Shown here piece by piece: positions 41,608 through 52,847 of a stretch of DNA of 64,000 nt. The translations under genes were made by a program, and so were the position numbers. Each line of letters starts with the position of its first letter. Positions within the stretch are counted from its first letter, which is position 1. Where the stretch lies: contig NZ_CP049257.1 of the NCBI RefSeq assembly GCF_011046535.1, forward strand, positions 4,836,001 to 4,900,000, given 5' to 3'. This stretch comes from Nocardioides anomalus. Its GTDB lineage: Bacteria > Actinomycetota > Actinomycetes > Propionibacteriales > Nocardioidaceae. The notes under the pieces were generated by a model, which made no database searches, was not told the DNA's origin, and saw only the letters and a program-made list of their open reading frames with translations.

Positions 41608-42801
41608 TCAGGACAGCTCCCGCTCGTGGCGCACCGGCACGAGGCCGAGCGCGGCGAGCGGGAAGAGGGCGGCCAGGGCGAACGTCGCCGAGTAGCCGAA
41701 GGCCGCCACGGCCAGCCCGGCGACGGGCGGCACGGCGGTCGCGGCCACGAACTGTGCCGTGTTCTGCACACCGAGGGCGCGGCCGGACCAGAACGGCCCG
41801 GCCCGCTCGGCCACGGCGGTGAAGGCCAGGCCGTTGTCGGCCACCGTCACGAGGGTGGCCAGGACCACCAGGGGTACGGCGACCGGCACGGCCCAGCCGG
41901 CCGTGAGGCCGAGCAGCAGCATGACGGCGGCCGCGGCCACGGTCACCCAGCGCAGCGGGCGCATCCGGCTGGACACCACGTCGGAGAGCTGGCCGACGCC
42001 GATCCGGCCCAGGGCGCCGGCGACCTGCGCGACGGCGACCAGCACGCCGGCCGCGGCCGGGGACCAGCCGCGGTCCTGGACCAGCCACACCAGCGCGAAG
42101 GTCCACACCACGAACTGCGGGACCACGAGCAGGACCGAGACGCCGTGGATGCGGGGGAGGTAGTGGTCGGCGCGGTAGGGGCTCGGCGCCGCCGTGGGGC
42201 CGCCGGCCGGTCGTGGCGGGTCGACGACCACCAGCGCGACCAGCACCGCGGCGATCGCGCAGGCGGCCACGGGGACCCACACCGCGGCGTACGGCCCGGC
42301 CGCATCGGCGACCACGGCCATCGTCACCGCGGCGATCCCGACGCCGGTGGGCTGCGACATCTGGCGGATGCCCATGGCCAGGCCGCGCCGGCCGGCGGGG
42401 AACCAGCCGACGACCACGCGCCCGCTGGCCACGCTGCTGCTCGCCCCGAAGAGCCCGGCCAGGCCGAGCCCGACGGCCAGCAGCGGCACCGAGCCGGACA
42501 GGGCCGCGAGGGCGCCGAAGACGGCGGCGCCGACCAGCCCCGCGAGCAGCACCAGCCGCTCGCCGCGGCGGTCGGTGAGGAGCCCCCACGGGACCAGCGC
42601 GAGCACCACCCCGGCCATCGGCGCGGCGGCCACGAGCCCGGCCTGGGCCAGGCTCAGCCCGCGCTCGTGCAGGGCGGGGATGAGGAACGCCGGGCCGTGG
42701 ATCATCACCGCGGTCGCGGCCTGGGCCAGCGTGCTCGCGGCGAGCATCGCCCACCGCCGGCGCACCCCGACCCGGGCGGCGGGGTCGGCGTACGTCGTCA
42801 C
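41608..42801 (-). CDS. MFS transporter (12-helix)
   Basis: 397 residues and about 12 membrane segments in two halves. The loop 2-3 motif LVPWGLLTDRRGERLVLL matches MFS motif A, and GVGQLSDVVSSRMRPL is its copy in the second half. It resembles nitrate/oxalate- or CynX-like MFS porters; substrate unknown. It stands alone, convergent with the small four-helix protein gene. The start is GTG or ATG near 42801, consistent with MTTYADPAARVGV. Confidence 0.87.
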   Translation of the reverse strand: MTTYADPAARVGVRRRWAMLAASTLAQAATAVMIHGPAFLIPALHERGLSLAQAGLVAAAPMAGVVLALVPWGLLTDRRGERLVLLAGLVGAAVFGALAALSGSVPLLAVGLGLAGLFGASSSVASGRVVVGWFPAGRRGLAMGIRQMSQPTGVGIAAVTMAVVADAAGPYAAVWVPVAACAIAAVLVALVVVDPPRPAGGPTAAPSPYRADHYLPRIHGVSVLLVVPQFVVWTFALVWLVQDRGWSPAAAGVLVAVAQVAGALGRIGVGQLSDVVSSRMRPLRWVTVAAAAVMLLLGLTAGWAVPVAVPLVVLATLVTVADNGLAFTAVAERAGPFWSGRALGVQNTAQFVAATAVPPVAGLAVAAFGYSATFALAALFPLAALGLVPVRHERELS

Positions 42802-42868
42802 CCGGCCGATTCAACGCCGCCCTGGCGCCGCCCGGCGCGTGTGGCGCCGGGCGTGAGACGCGCCGGCG

Positions 42869-44158
42869 CTACTTCTTGGGCAGGTCGGCCCCGGCGATCT
42901 TGAGCTCCGCGTGGGCCAGGTCGATGACCGCGCCGCTGCCGTCGAGCAGGGTGATGCGCACGCCCACCACGTCGATGCCGCCGTTGGTCCTGGTCACCAC
43001 GTTCGTGTCGACCCGCAGCACCCCCGGGATCTCCAGGCCCTCGAGCGCCCCGACCGGGATCGACTGCCCCTGGACCACGACGCCACCGATCTGGGTGCCG
43101 TCGCTGTCGGCGTGCACCCCGCCCGGGCCGCGCACCACGTGCGCCCGGGCCGTGATCGCGTCGATGACCAGCGCGCCGTTGAGCAGGTTGGCCCGGGCGA
43201 GCGAGGCGGTGGTGTAGCCGGCGGCCTTCTTGCCGGTCTGCAGGCCGTTCACCGCGGTGCCGGCGCCGTCGACCTGGAGCACGCCGGGCACGGAGACCGA
43301 CGCCAGGCTCTTGGTGCGGGTCTCGCCGCCGGTGCCCTGGCAGGGCATCACCTCGAGCGGCTGCGGGCCGCTGCGGACCAGGTCGCCGACGGCCTTGACC
43401 TGGGTGGCGTTGGCCTTGCCGTAGAACAGGCCGCGCCGGATGCCGGTGTCGAGCTTGGCCGCGGTGTGCGCGACCTGGATCTTGGTGCCGGTCGGCAGCA
43501 CCTGGATGACCAGTCCCTCGGCCTTGGCCTGCGCGCCGGCCGGGGTGACGACCTTCTTCTCCTTGCCCACCGAGATGCGCACCAGGCCGGGCACCTCGAC
43601 GGGGGCGTCGGGCTTCGGGATCGGCAGGCTGACCAGGTCCTGGCCGGCCACGCTGAGCGTGATGCCCGCGACCGAGACCGCGGTGTCGGCGTGGTAGCCG
43701 CCGGCGTCGTGGTAGGCCTTCGAGCTGGCCTGGATGGCCTTGATCTTCAGGCCCAGCACGTTCGGGACGTCCAGGGTCAGGCTGCCGATCGTGTGCGTGG
43801 AGTACGACGCCACGTCGTCGCCGCCGCCCGACGTGCCCGTGGTCGCGTAGACGCCGTCGAGCCGGCCCAGCCCGGGCAGCTCGACGGTGGCGACCTGGTT
43901 CTCCTTGCCGGTGCCGAGGCGGTTGGTGCAGGCGATGGCCTGGTAGGACGTGGTGCCCGACGAGACCGGCAGCTGCCCGCCGCGGATCCGGGTCCCGTAG
44001 CTCACCGCGCGGAAGGCGTACGGCGTGGTGTCCTTGCCGCCCTGGTTGTGGTGGTGGCCGTGCGGCTCGGCCGCCACGGCGGCGGGCGCCGTGGCGGCGG
44101 TGGCGATCAGGGCGAGGCCGGCCGCGGCGACGGCGACCGGACGGAGGGTGGCGCGCAT
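42869..44158 (-). CDS. Secreted choice-of-anchor P family protein
   Basis: 429 residues with a signal peptide at 1-30 (ending AAVAAEP). A His-rich patch follows (HGHHHNQGG), then the repeated beta-rich module typical of choice-of-anchor P proteins (YAFRAVSYGTRIRGGQL..ACTNRLGTGKENQVATVELPGLG). The second half repeats the layout (CQGTGGETRTKSLASVSVPG). The family is secreted, has variable C-terminal anchors, and has no known function. No sorting signal or membrane helix is visible at the C-terminus. ATG 44158. Confidence 0.82.
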   Translation of the reverse strand: MRATLRPVAVAAAGLALIATAATAPAAVAAEPHGHHHNQGGKDTTPYAFRAVSYGTRIRGGQLPVSSGTTSYQAIACTNRLGTGKENQVATVELPGLGRLDGVYATTGTSGGGDDVASYSTHTIGSLTLDVPNVLGLKIKAIQASSKAYHDAGGYHADTAVSVAGITLSVAGQDLVSLPIPKPDAPVEVPGLVRISVGKEKKVVTPAGAQAKAEGLVIQVLPTGTKIQVAHTAAKLDTGIRRGLFYGKANATQVKAVGDLVRSGPQPLEVMPCQGTGGETRTKSLASVSVPGVLQVDGAGTAVNGLQTGKKAAGYTTASLARANLLNGALVIDAITARAHVVRGPGGVHADSDGTQIGGVVVQGQSIPVGALEGLEIPGVLRVDTNVVTRTNGGIDVVGVRITLLDGSGAVIDLAHAELKIAGADLPKK

Positions 44159-44211
44159 GGGTGCTCCTGGGTCGGTGGGCTGCTGACTACAACTGCCCGA
44201 TGAGGCCCTGG

Positions 44212-44281
44212 GTTACTCCTGCGTAACAACAGCGCGTCCAGACCGGAGCCTGCGGGGTCGGGTCGGGAGGGTCCAGACCGG
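44212..44281. promoter_or_regulatory. Candidate regulatory sites between divergent genes
   Basis: GTTAC (44212-44216) and GTAAC (44223-44227) form an inverted repeat around 6 bp. An 11-bp direct repeat GTCCAGACCGG occurs at 44236-44246 and 44271-44281, a spacing near three to four helical turns. They lie between the choice-of-anchor P gene and the WXG100-like pair; which gene they serve is unknown. Confidence 0.35.
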
Positions 44282-44389
44282 CGGACCGCGGAGAACCGCA
44301 GGCGTTTCGCGCGCGTCCACACAGGGGAAGGAACCGGACAGCCACGACACGGGTACGTGGCGACGGGGACCGGCGCAGGAGGCGTGGCG

Positions 44390-44779
44390 ATGGTGGACAG
44401 CACGACACCCGGCGGCGAGGTCGATCCGCGCACGCTCCAGCTCTCGCCGGAGCTGGTCAGCCAGATCGCGGCCGTCCTGGAGGACACCGCCGGCGAGGTG
44501 CGCCGGGCGCCCGTCCGCGCGCCGGGGGCGATGTCGTTCGGCCAGTCCACCATCGGCCTCACGCTGGGTCGGCACTCCCTCATGGCGCACCAGGTCATGC
44601 AGGACGCCCTGGCCGAGCTCGACGCGCACCTGCGGATGACCGGCGACCTGGTCCGCGAGCACGCCCAGCGGCTCCAAGCGGTCGACGACGACGCGGCCGT
44701 CTCGGTCCGGCCCTACCAGGCCGGGGTGGAGGCCGTCGCGGCCCCGCTCGACCCGACCACCGAGTGGGTCGCGCAGTGA
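44390..44779 (+). CDS. Small ESX/WXG100-associated-type helical protein
   Basis: 129 residues from ATG 44390, chosen for AGGAGG seven bases upstream; an in-frame earlier start (44357) has none. The body is two long helices (LSPELVSQIAAVLEDTAGEV and HSLMAHQVMQDALAELDAHL) as in EspC/WXG100-like proteins. The WxG turn is not obvious. Its stop overlaps the GTG of the next gene, which has a WXG100-like region, so the two may form a heterodimeric pair for type VII secretion. No secretion-machine gene is in the window. Confidence 0.6.
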   Translation: MVDSTTPGGEVDPRTLQLSPELVSQIAAVLEDTAGEVRRAPVRAPGAMSFGQSTIGLTLGRHSLMAHQVMQDALAELDAHLRMTGDLVREHAQRLQAVDDDAAVSVRPYQAGVEAVAAPLDPTTEWVAQ

Positions 44780-45990
44780 GCCAGCAGGTCGGCGTGCTCG
44801 TGGCCACGGGCGGCGGCGGCCCGGGGCGCTACCAGCGCGACCGCCTCAAGAAGTTCGTCACCGGCGTGCAGCCCGAGGAGGTCTACGACGCCGCCCAGCA
44901 GTGGCTAGTCTGCGCCCGGGTGCTGCAGGCGGTCGCCGAGGAGCTCGATGCCCGCAGCCGCAACGTGGCCGAAACCTTCGGCGGCGAGTCCGGCCCGGCG
45001 GCCGCCGCCCAGTTCCGGGCCGCCTCGGACGCGATGCTGCAGCACTCGCAGCGCTTCGAGCGGGGGGCCGACGCGCTCGAGACCGCCGCCACCGCCATGA
45101 TGCGGGCGCGGGCGGTCCACGAGGAGATCGAGGACCAGCCGCTGCAGCGGCCGCGACCGCCGCGCCGCTCGCCCGGCTCGAGCGAGGGGCGGGAGGTGCT
45201 GGTGCTGTCGCAGTACGGCAGCGACCAGCACTCCTACCGGCAGCAGTCCGCCGAGCAGGAGCAGGCGGCGGCCGAGGCCACCGCCCGGATGCAGGCGTCC
45301 TACGACCAGGCCATCCAGCAGATGAAGACCGTGCACGGCAACGGCGACCCCGACGTGGTCTCCGGCGGCTGGGACGGCCCGAAGGGCGGCTTCGACGACG
45401 ACCCCGGCCCCGGGGAGCACCACGACCCGGAGGAGACCGGCCCGACCACGCCCGCAGGCCCGGTCGGACCGTCCCCGCTCGGCGTCGGCCCCGAGGTCGG
45501 CGTCCCGCAGGGTCCCGGCTCGCTCGGGGGCGGGCTGTCCGCGGGCGGGCTCGCGGGCGCGGCCGTGGGTGGTGCCGGCGTTCCCGGGCTGGGCGGCCTG
45601 TCCGGGCTGGGTGCGCCGGGCGTGGCCGTGGCCGGCTCCCTCGGCGGTGCGGTCGCCGGCGGGCTCGGTGCCTTCGGCGGCGGCGGCGGCGCCGGGAGCG
45701 TCGGGTCGCCGGGTGCGGCCGGTGCCGGCGTCGGACGGCCGCCGAGCGTGGTGGCCACGGGTGGCGGCGCGGGCGGTGGGGCCAGGGGCGGTGCGTCCGC
45801 GGCGGGCGGTCGTGGCTCCGGCGGTTCCGGGACGCGCGGCTCCGGGAGTCGCGGGGCGTACGCCGCCGGCGGTCGGGCCGCCGGAGGGGACCACGAGACC
45901 AAGCGCCGCAAGGACGGGCGCCGCGAGCTGAGCGGCGACGAGGCGGACTGGGTCGACGACGACGGGATCGGGACCAGCGTCCTGCGCTGA
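44776..45990 (+). CDS. WXG100/PPE-like protein with long Gly-rich tail
   Basis: 404 residues from GTG 44776, which overlaps the previous stop. Residues ~25-120 form a helical hairpin (EVYDAAQQWLVCARVLQAVA, turn at FGGESGPAAAAQF) like WXG100/PPE proteins. A Gly/Pro-rich region (~200-365) contains collagen-like Gly repeats. The end is basic then acidic (ETKRRKDGRRELSGDEADW..GIGTSVLR), a tail seen in many actinobacterial proteins of this kind. It may be a secreted T7SS substrate or surface protein. The pairing with the preceding gene supports this. Confidence 0.6.
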   Translation: MSQQVGVLVATGGGGPGRYQRDRLKKFVTGVQPEEVYDAAQQWLVCARVLQAVAEELDARSRNVAETFGGESGPAAAAQFRAASDAMLQHSQRFERGADALETAATAMMRARAVHEEIEDQPLQRPRPPRRSPGSSEGREVLVLSQYGSDQHSYRQQSAEQEQAAAEATARMQASYDQAIQQMKTVHGNGDPDVVSGGWDGPKGGFDDDPGPGEHHDPEETGPTTPAGPVGPSPLGVGPEVGVPQGPGSLGGGLSAGGLAGAAVGGAGVPGLGGLSGLGAPGVAVAGSLGGAVAGGLGAFGGGGGAGSVGSPGAAGAGVGRPPSVVATGGGAGGGARGGASAAGGRGSGGSGTRGSGSRGAYAAGGRAAGGDHETKRRKDGRRELSGDEADWVDDDGIGTSVLR

Positions 45991-46008
45991 CCCCCGGTCC
46001 AGGTCGCC

Positions 46009-46028
46009 GCGTCTCGGATCCGAGACGC
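46009..46028. promoter_or_regulatory. hut operator, copy 1 (upstream of hutH)
   Basis: GCGTCTCGGATCCGAGACGC is a perfect 20-bp palindrome. Its 14-bp core TCTCGGATCCGAGA (46012-46025) recurs exactly at 59752-59765 upstream of the second hut operon. In both places 55 bases separate the core from the first start codon. This marks a shared regulator-binding site. Confidence 0.8.
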
Positions 46029-46080
46029 GTCGGCGCGCGCCGCTCTGGCCGCTCCGCACGCGCGGGTGTTGGCTGGCGGC

Positions 46081-47621
46081 ATGTCGCCCGTGACCGTGGA
46101 CGTCGGACCGCTCGCCCCCGAGGACGTCGTGGCCGTGGCCCGCGACGGCGCCGCGGTGGAGCTGAGCGAGACCGCGCTGGCCGGCGTGGACCGGGCCCGC
46201 GCGGTGGTCGACGAGCTCGCGGCCGCCCCCACGCCGGCGTACGGCATCTCGACCGGCTTCGGTGCGCTCGCCACCCGCCACATCCCGACCGAGATGCGCG
46301 CCCAGCTCCAGCGCTCGCTGGTCCGCTCGCACGCCGCCGGCTCCGGCCCCGAGGTCGAGCGCGAGGTCGTCCGGGCGCTGATGCTGCTGCGGCTCTCCAC
46401 GCTCGCGACCGGCCGCACCGGCGTCCGCCGGGAGACGGCGCAGCTGCTGGCCGGGCTGCTCAACGCGGGCATCACGCCGGTGGTCCACGAGTACGGCTCG
46501 CTCGGCTGCTCCGGTGACCTCGCTCCGCTCTCGCACTGCGCGCTGGCGCTCATGGGGGAGGGCACGGTGCGTGACGCGTCCGGTGTGCTGCTCCCCGCCG
46601 CCGACGCGCTCGCCGCGGCCGGACTGGCGCCGGTCGAGCTGGTGGCCAAGGAGGGGCTCGCGCTCATCAACGGCACCGACGGGATGCTCGGGATGCTGGT
46701 GCTCGCCGTGGCCGACCTGCGCCGCCTGCTGGCCACCGCCGACATCGCCGCGGCCATGAGCGTCGAGGCCCAGATGGGCACCGACCGGGTCTTCGCCGCC
46801 GAGCTCCAGGCGCTGCGACCCCAGGTCGGGCAGGCGCTCTCGGCGGCCAACCTGACGCGCGTGCTCGAGGGCTCGGGCGTGCTGGCCAGCCACCGCGACG
46901 ACAAGTTCCACCGCGTGCAGGACGCCTACTCGTTGCGCTGCTCGCCGCAGGTGCACGGTGCGGCCCGCGACACCGTGGAGCACGCCGCGACCGTCGCCGG
47001 CCGCGAGCTCGCCTCGGCCATCGACAACCCGGTGGTGCTCGTCGACGAGGGCCGGGTGGAGTCCAACGGCAACTTCCACGGCGCCCCGGTCGCCTACGTG
47101 CTCGACTTCCTGGCCATCGTCACCGCCGACGTGGCCTCGATCAGCGAGCGCCGCACCGACCGGTTCCTGGACCGTGCTCGCAGCCACGACCTGCCGCCGT
47201 TCCTGGCCAGCGACCCCGGCGTGGACAGTGGGCTGATGATCGCGCAGTACACCCAGGCCGCGATCGTCTCCGAGCTCAAGCGGCTCGCCGTACCGGCCTC
47301 CGTCGACTCCATCCCCTCCAGCGCCATGCAGGAGGACCACGTCTCGATGGGCTGGAACGCCGCCCGCAAGCTGCGCCGCTCCGTCGACGGCCTGACCCGG
47401 GTGGTCGCCGTCGAGCTGCTGGCCGCCGCCCGCGCGCTCGACCTGCGCGCGCCCCTCGAGCCGGCCCCGGCCACCGCCGGCGTCGTCGCGCTGCTCCGCT
47501 CCTCCGGCGTCCCCGGGCCTGGCCCGGACCGCCACCTCGCGCCCGAGATCGAGGCGGCCGTCCAGCTGGTCGCCTCGGGTGCCGTCCTGTCCGCCGTCGA
47601 GACCGTCACCGGAGAACTGGC

Positions 47622-47625
<4 letters not shown>
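46081..47625 (+). CDS. hutH: Histidine ammonia-lyase
   Basis: 514 residues. It converts L-histidine to urocanate and ammonia, the first step of histidine use. The MIO prosthetic group forms from C143-S144-G145 in [12 protein letters not shown], where most bacteria have Ala-Ser-Gly. Other marks are [29 protein letters not shown] and [16 protein letters not shown] 46081 is chosen. Its stop overlaps the hutU start (ATGA). A palindromic operator shared with the second hut operon lies 55 bases upstream. Confidence 0.96.
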
Positions 47626-49289
<1,664 letters not shown>

Positions 49290-49419
49290 CGCCCTCGGCC
49301 CCGGGCCGCCGGTGAGGGCGGAACAGGCGCGGTGGTCTCAGATCACCGTCGCGCCGACCGCCCGTCGGGCACTACCGTCGGGCGCACGGGGTCGTCGTAC
49401 CTCTGCGCCCGGAGCCCTG

Positions 49420-49911
49420 ATGGACATCACCACCTTCTACGCCCTGTTCTCCGCCACCTGCTTCGCGCTGCTCGGCTTCTGGTGGAACCTGCTCCAGGGC
49501 AATCCGCACTGGCTGCGCGACCCGGACACGCGGCGGGCGGTCGGCGGGGTCTACCTGGCCCTGCTGCTGCCGGCGCTGATGGGGCTGTTCGCGCAGGTGG
49601 GCGGCAGCGGTACGACGACCATCTGGCGGATCAGCTTCGTGGCCATCGCGGTCGTGGGGCTGCTGACCACGCTGCGGGCGCTGCCGCACAGCCGGCGGGT
49701 GGAGGTGGACGACACGGCCACGCGGGTGGCGACGTTCGTGCTCTACGCGCTCATCGCCGTGGTGGGGGTGGTGCCGGAGATCGGCACCCTGGTGGACCTC
49801 AAGGCCATCCAGGTCGAGGCGATGCTGCTGATCCTGCTGGTGCTGACCGCGCACGGGCTGGTGTGGCGGTTCATGACGGCGGGGCCGCAGCCGGGGCACC
49901 ATGAGGCATGA
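49420..49911 (+). CDS. Four-helix membrane protein of unknown function
   Basis: 163 residues from ATG 49420 (GGAG six bases upstream). Four membrane segments at about 5-23, 43-63, 76-93 and 109-155 (the last region may be two helices). There is no recognisable domain. Its stop overlaps the ATG of the next gene (ATGA), so the two are co-translated. Role unknown. Confidence 0.72.
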   Translation: MDITTFYALFSATCFALLGFWWNLLQGNPHWLRDPDTRRAVGGVYLALLLPALMGLFAQVGGSGTTTIWRISFVAIAVVGLLTTLRALPHSRRVEVDDTATRVATFVLYALIAVVGVVPEIGTLVDLKAIQVEAMLLILLVLTAHGLVWRFMTAGPQPGHHEA

Positions 49912-50480
49912 CACCTGCCGAGGAGTTCGCTGAGGTCGCCGCGCGGTTCGGGGAGGTGGTGGCCGGGGTGCGGCCCGAGCAGTGGGACGACCCGGCGCCG
50001 GTGCCGGACTGGACGGCGCGCGACGTGGTGCGCCACCTGGTGGAGTGGTTCCCGGCGCTGACCCACGGGCTGCCGGTGGCCGTGGCGCCGGGGCCGTCGG
50101 TGGACGACGACCCGGCGGGCGCGTGGTCGGCGTTCCAGCGCGGGGTCCAGGACCTGCTCGACGATCCGGACAGCGCGGCGCTGGTGCCGACCAACCCCAA
50201 CTTCGGCGGCGTGCCGCTGGGCGAGGCCGTGACCCGGTTCTTCAGCACCGACGTCTTCATGCACACCTGGGACCTGGCGCGGGCGACCGGCCAGGACGCG
50301 ACGCTCGACCCGGAGCGGTGCGCGGCGATGCTGTCCGGCATGGAGCCCATCGACGACCTGCTGCGTCAGAGCGGGCAGTACGGGCCGCGGATCGACGTGG
50401 GTGAGGACGCAGATGTGCAGACGCGGATGCTCGGCTTCATCGGCCGCGATCCCCTGTGGCGGCCACCGGCACGAGCCTAG
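49908..50480 (+). CDS. TIGR03086/maleylpyruvate-isomerase-like (DinB fold) protein
   Basis: 190 residues of the mycothiol-dependent DinB-like four-helix family. An N-terminal VPDWTARDVVRHLVEWF carries the conserved first His of the metal triad. VFMHTWDLARATGQD holds the second His and DLA signature. Members conjugate or isomerise small molecules with mycothiol as cofactor, but many are uncharacterised. It is translationally coupled to the membrane protein before it. Confidence 0.82.
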   Translation: MTPAEEFAEVAARFGEVVAGVRPEQWDDPAPVPDWTARDVVRHLVEWFPALTHGLPVAVAPGPSVDDDPAGAWSAFQRGVQDLLDDPDSAALVPTNPNFGGVPLGEAVTRFFSTDVFMHTWDLARATGQDATLDPERCAAMLSGMEPIDDLLRQSGQYGPRIDVGEDADVQTRMLGFIGRDPLWRPPARA

Positions 50481-50489
50481 GCTCGCGGT

Positions 50490-51506
50490 GTGACGACCTC
50501 ACCGACGCGGGCCCGGGCCACCCTCACCGACATCAGCTCGCGCGCGTGGGAGCACCCCGCCGACCGCGGCGCGCTGGTCGCGCTGCGCAAGCTCAAGGGC
50601 TTCGACACCGTGCTGCGGACGCTGTCGGGCTTCATGAACGAGCGGCGGATCCGGCTCGACTTCCTGGGCGGCGGGATCCGGGTCGACGAGCGGCAGTTCG
50701 CCGGCGTGCACCGGGTGCTGGCCGAGGTCGGACGGGTGCTGGACGTCGAGCAGCTGCCCGAGGTCTACGTCGTCAACGACCCGCACACCAACGCGATGAC
50801 CATCGGCATGGACCGACCGGTGATCGTGCTCAACTCCGCGCTCTTCGACCTGCTCGACGAGGAGGAGATGCGCTTCGTCATCGCCCACGAGCTCGGCCAC
50901 GCCGAGAGCGGGCACGCGGTCTACCGCACCCTGCTGCTCTGGCTGATGGGGCTGACCGGTGTGTGGAGCGCGGTGCCGGGTGGCGCGCTCGGGCTGCGCG
51001 TGCTGATCGCGGCGCTCTACGAGTGGTCGCGCAAGGCCGAGCTCTCCGCGGACCGCGCCGGCCTGCTCGCCACCCAGGACCCGTCGGTCGCGTTCCGCGT
51101 GCACATGAAGCTGGCCAGCGGCTCCGGCGACCTCAGCGAGCTCGACCAGACGTCGTTCTTCGCCCAGGGCCAGGAGTACCTCGAGACCACCGACCTGCGC
51201 GACTCGGTGCTCAAGATCCTGCTCAACGAGCGGGCCAGCCACCCGTACGCCGTCGTGCGCGCGGCCGAACTGCGGCGCTGGGTCGACTCCGGCGAGTACA
51301 CCGCGATCCTGGCGGGCAGCTACCCCCGCCGCGAGGACGACGGCGACGCCAGCATGAGCGAGGCGGCCAAGCAGGCGGCCGACTCCTACAGCGAGGCCTT
51401 CCGGACCTCGCAGGACGTGCTGGGCAAGCTGGTCCACGACGTGGCCGGCTTCTTCGGCAGCGCGAAGCTCTGGCTCGACGAGCAGCTGCGCCGCACCCGC
51501 GACTGA
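50490..51506 (+). CDS. M48-family metallopeptidase (HtpX/Ste24-like, soluble part)
   Basis: 338 residues. Zinc-binding HELGH at H133-E134-x-x-H137, with the third ligand region SRKAELSADRAGL (E in this motif). One or two hydrophobic segments at ~147-178 suggest membrane association. The family degrades damaged or misfolded membrane proteins. The start is GTG 50490, nine bases after the previous stop. It converges on the matrixin gene across a short hairpin. Confidence 0.9.
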   Translation: MTTSPTRARATLTDISSRAWEHPADRGALVALRKLKGFDTVLRTLSGFMNERRIRLDFLGGGIRVDERQFAGVHRVLAEVGRVLDVEQLPEVYVVNDPHTNAMTIGMDRPVIVLNSALFDLLDEEEMRFVIAHELGHAESGHAVYRTLLLWLMGLTGVWSAVPGGALGLRVLIAALYEWSRKAELSADRAGLLATQDPSVAFRVHMKLASGSGDLSELDQTSFFAQGQEYLETTDLRDSVLKILLNERASHPYAVVRAAELRRWVDSGEYTAILAGSYPRREDDGDASMSEAAKQAADSYSEAFRTSQDVLGKLVHDVAGFFGSAKLWLDEQLRRTRD

Positions 51507-51627
51507 GGCGACCAGAGCGGACGACGTCAGTGGCGGGTGCGGCGCGGTGCGTGGTGCCCGACGCTGCGTGAGGCGGGCTCCGGTGCGGCTGCACGCGTCC
51601 AGTTCCCTGGCGGACCGCCCCCGATGC

Positions 51628-51643
51628 CCACCCCTTGGGGTGG
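51628..51643. terminator. Bidirectional terminator palindrome between convergent protease genes
   Basis: CCACCCCTTGGGGTGG is a perfect 16-bp palindrome, followed on the plus strand by AATCTCT. It lies between the M48 gene stop and the convergent matrixin gene stop. Confidence 0.55.
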
Positions 51644-51656
51644 AATCTCTACCAGA

Positions 51657-52805
51657 TCAGTACTGCATGCGCGGCGTGGCCATCCGCGCGGACACCCGCG
51701 GCCGGCTCGCCTTGGTGATGCACCCCTGGTCGAGACCGTTGGTGGCCAGCCCGGCGAGGTCGCCGGCGCCGTACAGGCCCCGGAAGTAGCCGTCGGGGTA
51801 GACCCCGCGGCCCGCGCCCGGGTACATGATCTCGTCGGTGGCCTCGAAGTGCGCGAGCCCCATGGCGTGCCCGATCTCGTGCAGGATCGTCTCGCCCCAG
51901 GCCGGCTTGGTGCCGAGGTAGCTCTGGTCGTAGACGCCGCTGAAGTAGGCGTCGGTGTCGAGCACGATCCCGGCCTGGGTGGTGAGCCCGACGTGCTTGC
52001 CGTGGGCGTCGCGGCCGTAGTACACCAGCCGCGGTCCACCGAAGCCGATCGCCGGCGTGGTCACGAACTCCGGCACCTCGGCCTCGGTCGCCCACGAGAT
52101 GAGGAAGTCCTGGCCCTTGGGCAGCTTGGGCCAGCGGCCGTCGGCGGTGGCGATGGTGTGCGAGGTCCCGACGTACTTCACGTCGATGCCGGTCGCCATC
52201 GACATCTGCTCCATGCCGGCCTGCGCCAGCGCGATCCCGGTCGGGCCGACGTCGTCGGCGTTGACGACGTAGCGGATGGTCTTGCACGGGTTGAAGGAGT
52301 AGCGCTGGCCCTGCGAGGACAGCGTGAAGGCGTGGTCGGCCGGGTTCCCCCGGGGGGCGTACGGCGTCGCGACGCTCACTTTGGTGCCCTTGTGGAAGGC
52401 CTTGCGACCCGAGGTCGAGACGCGCACCTTGTGCACGCCGTACCAGTCCAGGGCGCCGGAGATCGCGAACTTCCCCTTCTTGTCCGACTTGGTCTTGCCG
52501 AAGCTGATCCACTTCTTGCCGGCCTTGACCTGGAGCTTGACCTTGACCTTGCGGCCCGGGACCTTGCCGTGTGCGGCGACGACCGCGCCGGTGCCGGCCG
52601 TGACGCTGGTGACGTCCCACGTCACCTTGCCCTTGTGCTTGTGGTGACCCTTGCCGCCGTGGTGCGGCTTGGCCGCCACGGTGCTGGCGCTGCTGCTCTG
52701 CGGGTCGGCCGCGACGGCGCTGGGGCCGACCGCGGAGAGGAGGGCGCCGCTGACGCCGAGGACGAGGGAGGCCGCGAGTGCACGGCGAGGTGAGGACGAG
52801 GTCAC
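51657..52805 (-). CDS. Secreted matrixin-type zinc metalloprotease
   Basis: 382 residues from GTG 52805 behind AGGAGG. It has a signal peptide at ~1-33. A Lys/His-rich stretch (HHGGKGHHKHKGK) and an Ig-like beta-domain (~60-150) follow. The catalytic domain has the full metzincin motif HEIGHAMGLAHF (H309, E310, H313, H319), with EIMYPG as the Met-turn. It should cut extracellular proteins. It stands alone. Confidence 0.88.
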   Translation of the reverse strand: MTSSSPRRALAASLVLGVSGALLSAVGPSAVAADPQSSSASTVAAKPHHGGKGHHKHKGKVTWDVTSVTAGTGAVVAAHGKVPGRKVKVKLQVKAGKKWISFGKTKSDKKGKFAISGALDWYGVHKVRVSTSGRKAFHKGTKVSVATPYAPRGNPADHAFTLSSQGQRYSFNPCKTIRYVVNADDVGPTGIALAQAGMEQMSMATGIDVKYVGTSHTIATADGRWPKLPKGQDFLISWATEAEVPEFVTTPAIGFGGPRLVYYGRDAHGKHVGLTTQAGIVLDTDAYFSGVYDQSYLGTKPAWGETILHEIGHAMGLAHFEATDEIMYPGAGRGVYPDGYFRGLYGAGDLAGLATNGLDQGCITKASRPRVSARMATPRMQY

Positions 52806-52847
52806 GCGACCTCCTTTCCCCGTCGGGGCGCTGTGCAATCCCCAGGT

